Shown here piece by piece: positions 25,186-32,651 of a stretch of 36,417 bases of DNA. Below the pieces are notes generated by a model that searched no databases, was not told the origin of the DNA, and saw only the letters and a list, made by a program, of their open reading frames with translations. The translations under genes and the position numbers were made by a program. Numbering within the stretch: the first letter of the stretch is position 1; each line of letters begins with the position of its first letter. This DNA comes from a bacterium (GTDB lineage: Bacteria > Planctomycetota > UBA1135 > GCA-002686595): the NCBI GenBank assembly GCA_030426745.1, contig JAUHYB010000005.1, positions 1 to 36,417 on the forward strand. The letters run 5' to 3'.

Positions 25186-25988
25186 GCGGCGCCGTCGATC
25201 TCGCGTGGTGGCAGCTCGCCGTCGCGGGCGGGCTGGTGTTCGTCGCGGGCGGGTTGTCGGTGGCGCTCGGGCTGGGCATCGGTCGTCGCCTCGCGATCGC
25301 TTCGACGCGGACCGTGGTGCAACTCGGGATCCTCGGCGCGATCCTGGCGCCGCTCTTCGAGGCGGAGCTCGCGTGGCTCGTCGGGCTCGCCGCGCTGGTG
25401 ATGATCGGCCTCGCGTCCGTCGAAGCCGTGCGCCGTACGGGGCGTCGCTACCGCGGTGTGCGTCGCGACGCCTTCTTCTCGCTCGCCGTCGCCGGCGGCA
25501 GCACGGCCCTGCTCGCGACGACCGTCATCGTGCGCGTCGAGCCGTGGTGGGATCCGCGGTACGTGATCCCGATCCTCGGCATGATCCTGGGGAACGGACT
25601 GACCGGGATCAGCCTGGGCCTCGAGATGTGCCTCGAGGAGCTGGACGACGGGCGCGAGCGCGTCGAGGCGCTGCTCGCGATGGGGGCGACGCCGCGCGAG
25701 GCCGCGCGACCGGTCGCGCGGAAGGCGCTGCGGGGCGGCCTCGTCCCGATCCTCAACTCGATGAGCGTCGTCGGCTTGGTGACGGTGCCGGGGATGATGA
25801 CCGGCCAGATCCTGGGCGGCACGGACCCGATGCTGGCGGCCCGATACCAGATCATGATCCTGTTCCTGATCGCCGGGGCCACCGCTCTCGGCACGGCGGG
25901 CGTCGTGCTGCTCGCGCTGCGCGCGCTCTTCGATCCCCGCGGCCGCCTCCGCCTCGAGCGTCTCGCGCGTCGACGCGCGGCCGGTTGA
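25182..25988 (+). CDS. fetB: ABC transporter permease, FetB (UPF0014) type
   Basis: 268 residues with about six or seven hydrophobic helices. Family hallmarks are STRTVVQLGILGAIL, MILGNGLTGISLGLE, LLAMGATPREAARPV, and SVVGLVTVPGMMTGQILGG..P..AARYQIMILFLI. Inner-membrane half of the predicted iron exporter with FetA. The GTG start overlaps the fetA stop (GTGA). The last residues (RRRAAG) and the TGA stop are supplied by the first unit of the palindromic repeat array, so array changes could alter the C-terminus. Confidence 0.87.
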   Translation: MSGAVDLAWWQLAVAGGLVFVAGGLSVALGLGIGRRLAIASTRTVVQLGILGAILAPLFEAELAWLVGLAALVMIGLASVEAVRRTGRRYRGVRRDAFFSLAVAGGSTALLATTVIVRVEPWWDPRYVIPILGMILGNGLTGISLGLEMCLEELDDGRERVEALLAMGATPREAARPVARKALRGGLVPILNSMSVVGLVTVPGMMTGQILGGTDPMLAARYQIMILFLIAGATALGTAGVVLLALRALFDPRGRLRLERLARRRAAG

Positions 25989-26181
25989 TCCGCGCGTCGA
26001 CGCGCGGCCGGTTGATCCGCGCGTCGACGCGCAGCCGGGTGATCCGCGCGTCGACGCGCGCAGCCGGGTGATCCGCGCGTCGACGCGCGCAGCCGGGTGA
26101 TCCGCGCGTCGACGCGCGCAGCCGGGGGATCCGCGCGCCGACGCGCGGCCCGGGGATCCGCGGGCCGACGCGCGGCCGGGG
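25973..26181. repeat. Array of about eight palindrome-bearing 27-29 bp repeats
   Basis: Direct repeats begin at 25987, 26014, 26041, 26070, 26099, 26128 and 26155, with a partial unit at about 25973-25986. Units start GATCCGCGCGTCGACGCGCG and end in GCCGG plus 2-3 bases. Six of the units carry CGCGCGTCGACGCGC(G), a palindrome of up to 16 bp; the last two are degraded. There are no unique spacers. Lengths change from 27 to 29 bp by insertion of CA or similar. It overlaps the end of fetB. It may form a strong RNA or cruciform structure, or bind protein. Confidence 0.88.
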
Positions 26182-26281
26182 AACCCGGGCGGGGTGGGGG
26201 GCGGCTCCGCCCTCACGGCCCCCGCCGCCCGGATCCCGGTCCCCGGTCCGGGCGAAGCTCGGGGTGAGGGGATCGTGTCGG

Positions 26282-26310
26282 TTTCGTAAACGCCGCGTCG
26301 TCCCTAGGCT
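26282..26310 (+). promoter_or_regulatory. Candidate promoter of PPC protein 3
   Basis: TTTCGT (26282-26287), 17 bp, TAGGCT (26305-26310). Leader of about 65 nt with CATCAGGAGAA as ribosome site. Confidence 0.55.
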
Positions 26311-26382
26311 GGGGCAGGCCCCTCCCGGGGCGTCGGCGCGACCTCGCGCCGGCTCGCAATCCTCATCAGGAGAAACCGAACC

Positions 26383-28488
26383 ATGCAACTTTCTTGGACC
26401 CGACTCGGCCTGGGCGGACTGGCCGCCGCCCTGCTGACGACCGGCGCCGCGTGGGCGCAGTGCCCCGGCACCGACACCTTCGAGGACAACGACGACTGCG
26501 CCACGGCGGCGGTCATCACACCCGGCTCGTACACGAACCTGACCGCCAACGGCATCTTCAACGTCGGCGGCGAGGACGCGGACTTCTACGAGATCACCGT
26601 GGCCGCGGGAGACATCCTGTACGTCGACTGCCTGCACGCCGTCGCCGGCGGTGACATCGACACCTACCTGTACGACGCGACGAACCCGACCTGCGGGGAC
26701 CAGTCGACGTACCTCGTGCGGGGCTACACCAGCACCGACGACGAGACCTGGAGCTGGGCCAACACCACGGGCGCGGCCGCGACGTACATCATCGAGATCG
26801 ATCCGTGGAACAGCGACACGGACTTCGACTGCAACGACTACACGCTGAACATCGCGACCGCGCCGGATCCCTGCGCGTCGCCGACCGACGACGGCCTCGA
26901 GGAGAACGACTCCTGCGGCGCCGCCGTCGCGCTGGCCGCCGGCGCGCACACGGGGCTGTTCGTGTCGGACGTCGACGAGGACTACTACACGATCAACGTC
27001 GCCGCCGCGGAGATCCTCACCGTGGACGTCAGCTACCTGTCCGGCGTGTCCGCCGACGTCGACGTGGAGCTGTTCGACGACCTCGCCTGCGCGAACTCGG
27101 TCGACTTCAGCTTCAGCTTCGGCGGCACGGGCAACGTGACCTGGACGAACACGACCGGCGCCGCGGCGACGGTCGTGCTGCGCGCCGCCGTGGATGCGGC
27201 GACGGGCACCTGCAACGACTACGACCTGAACGTGTCGACGGCCCCGGATCCCTGCCAGGCGGGTACCGACGACGGGCTCGAGGACAACGACTCCTGCGGG
27301 GCGGCTGTCGCGCTCGCGGCGGGCTCGCACACGGGCCTGTTCACCTCTTCGGCGGACGAGGACTACTACCTCGTCACCGTCCCGACGGGCGACATCCTGA
27401 CCGTCGACGTGACCTACGTCTCCGGCGTGAACGCCGACATCGACCTCGAGCTGTTCGATGACCTCGCCTGTGCGAACCAGGTCGACTTCAGCTTCAGCTT
27501 CGGCGGCACGGGCACGGTCGAGTGGTCGAACTCCACCGGCGCGGCGGCCACGGTCGTCCTGCGCGTTGCTCCGGACACCGCGACCGGTGACTGCAACGAC
27601 TACGACCTGAACGTGTCGACGGCGCCGGATCCCTGCCTCGATCCGCTCGCGGACGACGGCCTGGAGGACAACGACGACTGCTTCAACGCGGTCCCGATGG
27701 TGGATGGATCGACCACGGGTCTGTTCGTCAGCAAGGCCGACGAGGACTTCTACGAGGTCCAGGTCGCGGACGGCGACATGCTCACCGTCGACATCTTCTT
27801 CACGGACGCCACGGCGGACGTGGACATCTACCTGTACGACGATCAGATCGCGTGCGGCGACTTGTCGAGCTACCTCGTGCGCGGCTTCACCGCTTCGGAC
27901 GACGAGTCGATCAGCTGGACGAACACCAGCGGTACGGTCGCGACCTATTACATCCAGGTCGTCGTCTTCGACTCGACCTTCAACGGTGACTGCAACGACT
28001 ACGACATGACGATCACCGGCTCGGGCGGCTCGGCGGCGACGCCGTTCTGCGCGGGTGACGGCTCGGCGGGCGCGTGCCCGTGCGCCAACGAGTCCGCGGT
28101 CGGCGCCGGTGAGGGCTGCAACAGCTCGCTCGGCTTCGGCGCGGTGCTGACGGCCGCGGGGTCGAACAGCGTCGCCAACGACGACATGGTGTTCACGCTC
28201 AGCCAAGCGCGTCCGAACCAGCCCAGCCTGCTGGTCCAGGGTTCGGTCGCCGTGGCGCTGCCGTTCAAGGACGGCCTGCTGTGCATGGGCAACCCGACCG
28301 AGCGCCTCGAAGTCGTCTTCCTGGACGGCACGGGCACCGGCTCGACCACGGTCTCGATCGTCACCGAGGGCAACGTCTCGGCCGGCCAGACCCGCTACTA
28401 CCAGCAGTGGTTCCGCGATCCGGGCGGCGTCTCGCCGTGCGGCTCGGGCTCGAACTTCTCGGGCGGCCTGATCGTGGTCTGGATCTGA
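26383..28488 (+). CDS. Secreted PPC-repeat protein 3 (four modules + C-terminal domain)
   Basis: 701 residues with the same module plan as protein 2 (module starts near 27, 161, 288, 415; tail from about 545). The signal peptide ends at AWAQ. Module 1 opens CPGTDTFEDNDDC, and its loop has YLVRGYTSTDDE. Modules 2 and 3 are near duplicates of each other and of protein 2's (DLELFDDLACANQVDFSFS). Module 4 differs from protein 2's fourth: it is the LVRGFT type, as if a module was exchanged. The tail's central 215 bp match protein 2 exactly, while the stop region and 3' flank differ. Ribosome site AGGAGAA 11 nt before the ATG. Confidence 0.88.
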   Translation: MQLSWTRLGLGGLAAALLTTGAAWAQCPGTDTFEDNDDCATAAVITPGSYTNLTANGIFNVGGEDADFYEITVAAGDILYVDCLHAVAGGDIDTYLYDATNPTCGDQSTYLVRGYTSTDDETWSWANTTGAAATYIIEIDPWNSDTDFDCNDYTLNIATAPDPCASPTDDGLEENDSCGAAVALAAGAHTGLFVSDVDEDYYTINVAAAEILTVDVSYLSGVSADVDVELFDDLACANSVDFSFSFGGTGNVTWTNTTGAAATVVLRAAVDAATGTCNDYDLNVSTAPDPCQAGTDDGLEDNDSCGAAVALAAGSHTGLFTSSADEDYYLVTVPTGDILTVDVTYVSGVNADIDLELFDDLACANQVDFSFSFGGTGTVEWSNSTGAAATVVLRVAPDTATGDCNDYDLNVSTAPDPCLDPLADDGLEDNDDCFNAVPMVDGSTTGLFVSKADEDFYEVQVADGDMLTVDIFFTDATADVDIYLYDDQIACGDLSSYLVRGFTASDDESISWTNTSGTVATYYIQVVVFDSTFNGDCNDYDMTITGSGGSAATPFCAGDGSAGACPCANESAVGAGEGCNSSLGFGAVLTAAGSNSVANDDMVFTLSQARPNQPSLLVQGSVAVALPFKDGLLCMGNPTERLEVVFLDGTGTGSTTVSIVTEGNVSAGQTRYYQQWFRDPGGVSPCGSGSNFSGGLIVVWI

Positions 28489-28523
28489 CCTCGCACGTCG
28501 TTCACCCCTGGTGATGGTGAACA

Positions 28524-28553
28524 GGGAGGGCGGCCCCCGTGGGCCGTCCTCCC
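28524..28553 (+). terminator. Terminator hairpin after PPC protein 3
   Basis: 13-bp stem with one G-T pair (28524-28536 with 28541-28553), loop CCGT. Followed by GCTGCGTTCC. Confidence 0.6.
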
Positions 28554-28634
28554 GCTGCGTTCCAGAACGGGTCGTTCGGTACCGGAAGGGGTGAGCTCGC
28601 GCATCCCGGGGGTAAGGCGACGGAACCGTCCGCG

Positions 28635-28663
28635 TTTCCGTTCCGTCAAGATGCGCGTAGGCT
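28635..28663 (+). promoter_or_regulatory. Candidate promoter of PPC protein 4
   Basis: TTTCCG (28635-28640), 17 bp, TAGGCT (28658-28663). Leader of about 105 nt with CATCAGGAGAA before the ATG. Confidence 0.55.
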
Positions 28664-28773
28664 TCTCGTGGGAGAGCGCCCCATTCGGTCCTCCCTGCCC
28701 CTTCGGAGCCCGTTCCGGCGGCCGTCCGGCCACCCTCGGCCCTCAGCGGACCGCCATCAGGAGAACAATTCCC

Positions 28774-30102
28774 ATGCAACTGACAAGAATCGCCCTCGGC
28801 GCCCTCGGCCTGGCCGTCCTCTGCGCCCCCTCGGCCTCGGCCCAGTGCCCGGCCGCCGACGCCTTCGAGCCGAACGACGACTGCCTCACGGCCACCCCGG
28901 TGACCCCCGGCAGCTACCCCGGCCTCACGATCGACGGCCCCGCCATCGGTGAGAACCAGGACTTCTTCACGATCAGCGTCAACAACGGCGACATCCTGAC
29001 GGTCGATCTGACCTTCCTGAACGCCAACGGCGACGTCGACCTGTACCTCTACGACACGACGACCCCGGCCTGCGGCGGCACGGCGGCCGGCGACTACCTG
29101 ATCCGCGGCTTCACCGCCTCGGACAACGAGTCGGTCTCCTGGGCCAACAGCACGGGCGCGGCCGAGACGTACACGATCATGGTCGACTTCTACGACCTCA
29201 GCACCACGTCGCCCTGCAACGACTACGACCTGACGGTCTCCGTCGCGCCGGATCCCTGCGCGGGCTCGGACGACGGCCTCGAGGACAACGACGACTGCGC
29301 GAGCGCGGTCGCCATGGTCGACGGCACGACCGCCGGTCTGTTCGTCAGCAAGACGGACGACGACTACTACGAGGTGCAGGTGGCCGACGGCGACACGCTG
29401 ACGGTGGACATCCTGTTCTCGGACGCCCTGGGCGATCTGGACCTGGAGCTGTACCTGGACAACGCGGACTGCGTCGCCGACATCAACGTCGCGGGCAGCT
29501 TCTCGACCACGGACAACGAGAGCGTCAGCTACACGAACACCTCGGGCGGCGTCCTGACGATGTACGTGCACGTCTACCACTGGGCGAGCGACACGACCTC
29601 GGATTGCAACAACTACGACCTGGTCATCACCGGTTCCGGCGGTTCGGCGGCGACGCCGTTCTGCCCGGGTGACGGCTCGGCCGGCGCGTGCCCCTGCGGC
29701 AACGAGTCGGCGGTCGGCGCCGGCGAGGGCTGCAACAGCTCGCTCGGCTTCGGCGCGATCCTGACGGCCGCGGGTTCGGCCAGCGTCGCCAACGACGACA
29801 TGGTCTTCACGCTGAGCCAGGCGCGTCCGAACCAGCCCAGCCTGCTGGTCCAGGGCACGACGTCGATCGCGGTGCCGTTCAAGGACGGCCTGCTCTGCAT
29901 GGGCAACCCGACCGAGCGCCTCGAGGTGGTCTTCCTGGACGCGACCGGCACCGGTTCGACGACGGTCTCGATCGTCACCGAGGGCGCCGTCTCGCCCGGC
30001 GACACGCGCTACTACCAGCAGTGGTTCCGCGACCCCGGCGGCGTGAGCCCCTGCGGCTCGGGCTCGAACTTCTCCGGCGGCCTGATCGTCGTCTGGATGT
30101 AG
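28774..30102 (+). CDS. Secreted PPC-repeat protein 4 (two modules + C-terminal domain)
   Basis: 442 residues and the smallest copy. The signal peptide ends at ASAQ (residue 24). Module 1 is from about 25 (CPAADAFEPNDDC, YLYDTTTPACGGTAAGDYL, IRGFTASDNE) and module 2 from about 159 (AGSDDGLEDNDDCASAVAM, LELYLDNADCVADINVAGSF). The tail starts at about 287 after the linker GSGGSAATPFC, ending YYQQWFRDPGG..PCGSGSNFSGGLIVVWM. Compared with protein 5 it lacks only the middle module, so the two differ by one clean module gain or loss. The upstream in-frame extension has no signal peptide and is rejected in favour of ATG 28774 after AGGAGAA. Confidence 0.88.
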   Translation: MQLTRIALGALGLAVLCAPSASAQCPAADAFEPNDDCLTATPVTPGSYPGLTIDGPAIGENQDFFTISVNNGDILTVDLTFLNANGDVDLYLYDTTTPACGGTAAGDYLIRGFTASDNESVSWANSTGAAETYTIMVDFYDLSTTSPCNDYDLTVSVAPDPCAGSDDGLEDNDDCASAVAMVDGTTAGLFVSKTDDDYYEVQVADGDTLTVDILFSDALGDLDLELYLDNADCVADINVAGSFSTTDNESVSYTNTSGGVLTMYVHVYHWASDTTSDCNNYDLVITGSGGSAATPFCPGDGSAGACPCGNESAVGAGEGCNSSLGFGAILTAAGSASVANDDMVFTLSQARPNQPSLLVQGTTSIAVPFKDGLLCMGNPTERLEVVFLDATGTGSTTVSIVTEGAVSPGDTRYYQQWFRDPGGVSPCGSGSNFSGGLIVVWM

Positions 30103-30109
30103 TCCGGAT

Positions 30110-30175
30110 CGCCGCCCGCAGACGGGCGGCGTGAGACAGCGAAGAGGGGCGGCTCGCTCGGCGGGCCGCCCCTCT
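30110..30175 (+). terminator. Double hairpin terminator after PPC protein 4
   Basis: Hairpin A 30110-30131 (9-bp stem, loop CAGA) and hairpin B 30143-30175 (11-bp stem AGAGGGGCGGC, 11-nt loop), followed by CTCCGTTCG. Hairpin B and the spacer between are identical to those after protein 5. Confidence 0.65.
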
Positions 30176-30532
30176 CTCCGTTCGCATCGGCTGGCCGCGG
30201 CGAGGTGTGGGGGAGGCGGGTCCGACCGGCTCCGGCCGCCGACCTCCTTCGGAAGCGCGGATGCCCGGATGCCCGGATGCCGGGATGCCGGGATGCCGGG
30301 GGGGCGGGGGGGCGGCCGGAGCCATCGGGGTCGCGCTCTCCGCCTCCTCGCCGGCGGCTCGATGGGGGGTCCGCGGGACTCCGGCGGCCGGGGGTGCGGG
30401 GCCTCGACCCCGGCGCCGATCCGCGCCCCTGGCCCGGACGCCGCCGCTCGACCCCGCTGCGCGCCCCCCTCTCCGCCTCAGGACACCCCGGCGCCGTCTC
30501 CGCGGCCCCATTCATCCCGTGTTCACGGGACG
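30176..30532. other. Non-coding GC-rich gap
   Basis: Part of the 574-bp gap between PPC proteins 4 and 5. I see no credible gene: open frames here are arginine/proline-rich and lack a ribosome site. It contains the short 8-bp tandem repeat listed separately and ends at the promoter of protein 5. Confidence 0.5.
30259..30298. repeat. Five 8-bp tandem repeats
   Basis: Five consecutive units, two GGATGCCC then three GGATGCCG, with no interruption, followed by a run of G. A simple-sequence tract likely prone to slippage. Confidence 0.85.
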
Positions 30533-30561
30533 TTTCGGGAATCCGTCTGCTCGGGTATGAT
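30533..30561 (+). promoter_or_regulatory. Candidate promoter of PPC protein 5
   Basis: TTTCGG (30533-30538), 17 bp, TATGAT (30556-30561), the best -10 of the series. Leader of about 110 nt; ribosome site TTCAGGAGAC. Confidence 0.6.
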
Positions 30562-30676
30562 TCGTGTACGGCGGCGGTCCTCACGGCCCCGTCGTGGCCC
30601 GGCCCCTGCCTCCCGCAGCGCGGGACGGCTCCCCTGGAGGCCGGTGACCCCCACACTTCAGGAGACTTCCGAACCT

Positions 30677-32389
30677 ATGAAAACCACACTCCTCCGCTTC
30701 GCCCTGGGCGCGGTCGCGGTCGTCGGCGTCACCGCCGGTGCCGCCTCGGCGCAGTGCCCGGCCGCCGACGCCTTCGAGCCGAACGACGACTGCCTCACCG
30801 CCACCGCGGTGACCCCGGGCAGCTACACGAACCTCACGCTGAACGGCCCGATGGTCCTGGAGAACCAGGACTTCTATTCGATCAGCGTCCCCAACGGCGA
30901 GATCATCACCGTCGACCTCACCTTCGCGACGGCGACGGGCGACATCGACGTCTACCTGTACGACTCGACGACGCCGAACTGCGGCGGAACGGCGACGGGT
31001 GACTACCTGATCCGCGGCTTCACCGGCAGCGACAACGAGTCGATCAGCTGGACGAACTCCACCGGCGCGGCCGAGACCTACACGATCATGGTCGACGCGT
31101 GGGACTCGGACAGCGACTTCGACTGCAACGACTACTCGATGGACATCACCGTCGCGCCCGATCCGTGCACGACGGCGGTCGACGACGGCCTCGAAGAGAA
31201 CGACGCTTGCGGCGCCGCCGTGGCCCTCGCCACGGGCGCGACCGCCAGCCTGTTCGTCTCCGACGTGGACGAGGACTACTACTCGATCAGCGTCCCGGCC
31301 GGCAACATCCTGAGCGTCGACGTGTCGTACTCGACGGCCAACGCCGACGTCGACCTCGAGCTGTTCGACGACCTCGCTTGCGCGAACCAGGTCGACTTCA
31401 GCTTCAGCGCCGGCGGCGCCGGCAACGCGACCTGGAACAACACGACGGGCGCCGCGGTCACCGCGATCCTGCGTGTCGCTCCGGACGTCGCCACCGGCAC
31501 CTGCAACAACTACGACCTGAACGTCGCCATCACCCCGGACCCCTGCGCGGGCTCGGACGACGGCCTCGAGGACAACGACGACTGCGCGAGCGCGGTCGCC
31601 ATGAACGACGGCACGACCGCCGGTCTGTTCGTCAGCAAGACCGACCACGACTACTACCAGTTCGTGGTCGCGGACGGCGACACCCTGACGGTCGACATCC
31701 TGTTCACGGACGCCCTGGGTGACCTGGACATGGAGCTGTACATGGACAACGCCGATTGCGTCGCCGACGTCAACGTCGCGGGCAGCTTCAGCGTCGACGA
31801 CAACGAGAGCGTCAGCTACACGAACACCTCGGGTGGCCAGCTCACGATGTACGCCCACATCTACCACTGGCAGTTCGACTCGAGCGCGGACTGCAACGTG
31901 TACGACCTCGTCGTCACGGGTTCCGGCGGTTCGGCGGCGACGCCGTTCTGCCCGGGTGACGGCTCGGCCGGCGCCTGCCCCTGCGGCAACGAGTCGGCGC
32001 TCGGCGCCGGTGAGGGCTGCAACAGCTCGCTCGGCTTCGGCGCGGTCCTGACCGCCACGGGTTCGGCCAGCGTCGCCAACGACGACATGGTCTTCACGCT
32101 CAGCCAGGCGCGTCCGAACCAGCCCAGCCTGCTGGTCCAGGGTTCGGTCGCCATCGCGGTGCCGTTCAAGGACGGCCTGCTCTGCATGGGCAACCCGACC
32201 GAGCGCCTCGAAGTCGTCTTCCTGGACGGCACGGGCTCGGGTTCGACCACGGTCTCGATCGTCACCGAGGGCAACGTCTCGGCCGGTCAGACCCGCTACT
32301 ACCAGCAGTGGTTCCGTGACCCCGGCGGCGTCTCGCCGTGCGGATCGGGCTCGAACTTCTCGGGCGGCCTGACGGTCGTCTGGATGTAG
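30677..32389 (+). CDS. Secreted PPC-repeat protein 5 (three modules + C-terminal domain)
   Basis: 570 residues. The signal peptide ends at ASAQ (residue 26). Module 1 from 27 is nearly identical to that of proteins 2 and 4 (CPAADAFEPNDDC, YLYDSTTPNCGGTATGDYL, IRGFTGSDNE). Module 2 from about 161 is the DLELFDDLACANQVDFSFS type. Module 3 from about 287 matches protein 4's last module (AGSDDGLEDNDDCASAVAM). The tail from about 414 has CPCGNESALGAGEGC and ends YYQQWFRDPGG. It looks like a mosaic of proteins 2 and 4. ATG 30677 is chosen for the signal peptide and AGGAGA site. Confidence 0.88.
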   Translation: MKTTLLRFALGAVAVVGVTAGAASAQCPAADAFEPNDDCLTATAVTPGSYTNLTLNGPMVLENQDFYSISVPNGEIITVDLTFATATGDIDVYLYDSTTPNCGGTATGDYLIRGFTGSDNESISWTNSTGAAETYTIMVDAWDSDSDFDCNDYSMDITVAPDPCTTAVDDGLEENDACGAAVALATGATASLFVSDVDEDYYSISVPAGNILSVDVSYSTANADVDLELFDDLACANQVDFSFSAGGAGNATWNNTTGAAVTAILRVAPDVATGTCNNYDLNVAITPDPCAGSDDGLEDNDDCASAVAMNDGTTAGLFVSKTDHDYYQFVVADGDTLTVDILFTDALGDLDMELYMDNADCVADVNVAGSFSVDDNESVSYTNTSGGQLTMYAHIYHWQFDSSADCNVYDLVVTGSGGSAATPFCPGDGSAGACPCGNESALGAGEGCNSSLGFGAVLTATGSASVANDDMVFTLSQARPNQPSLLVQGSVAIAVPFKDGLLCMGNPTERLEVVFLDGTGSGSTTVSIVTEGNVSAGQTRYYQQWFRDPGGVSPCGSGSNFSGGLTVVWM

Positions 32390-32396
32390 TCCGGAT

Positions 32397-32462
32397 CGCC
32401 GCTCGCTCGCGGGCGGCGTGAGACAGCGAAGAGGGGCGGCTCGCTCGGCGGGCCGCCCCTCT
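32397..32462 (+). terminator. Double hairpin terminator after PPC protein 5
   Basis: Hairpin A 32397-32418 (9-bp stem with one mismatch) and hairpin B 32430-32462 (11-bp stem, 11-nt loop), then TTCCGT. Nearly identical to the element after protein 4. Confidence 0.65.
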
Positions 32463-32651
32463 TCCGTCGTTCGTACCGGTGTCGCCCGCACGGCCGTCTC
32501 AGGCGCGGTCACCCGGATCGGGGTGCCGCGCTCCGCTTGACGCACGAGGCGGCGCGCGGCGAAGCTCTGAGGCGTCCCCAACGCGACCGCCGGCGCCCCC
32601 GCGCTTCCCCCTCACCGCGGTCGTGCTCACAACTTGCATGGAGTGAACAAC

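Noticed and set aside
25973-26181. CRISPR array
   Set aside because: Repeats are back to back with no unique spacers; the unit length varies by 2 bp, and there are no cas genes in the window.
30131-30676. Open frame upstream of PPC protein 5 as a longer gene
   Set aside because: It would translate the terminator of protein 4, the 8-bp repeats and the promoter. The signal peptide and ribosome site fix the start at 30677.
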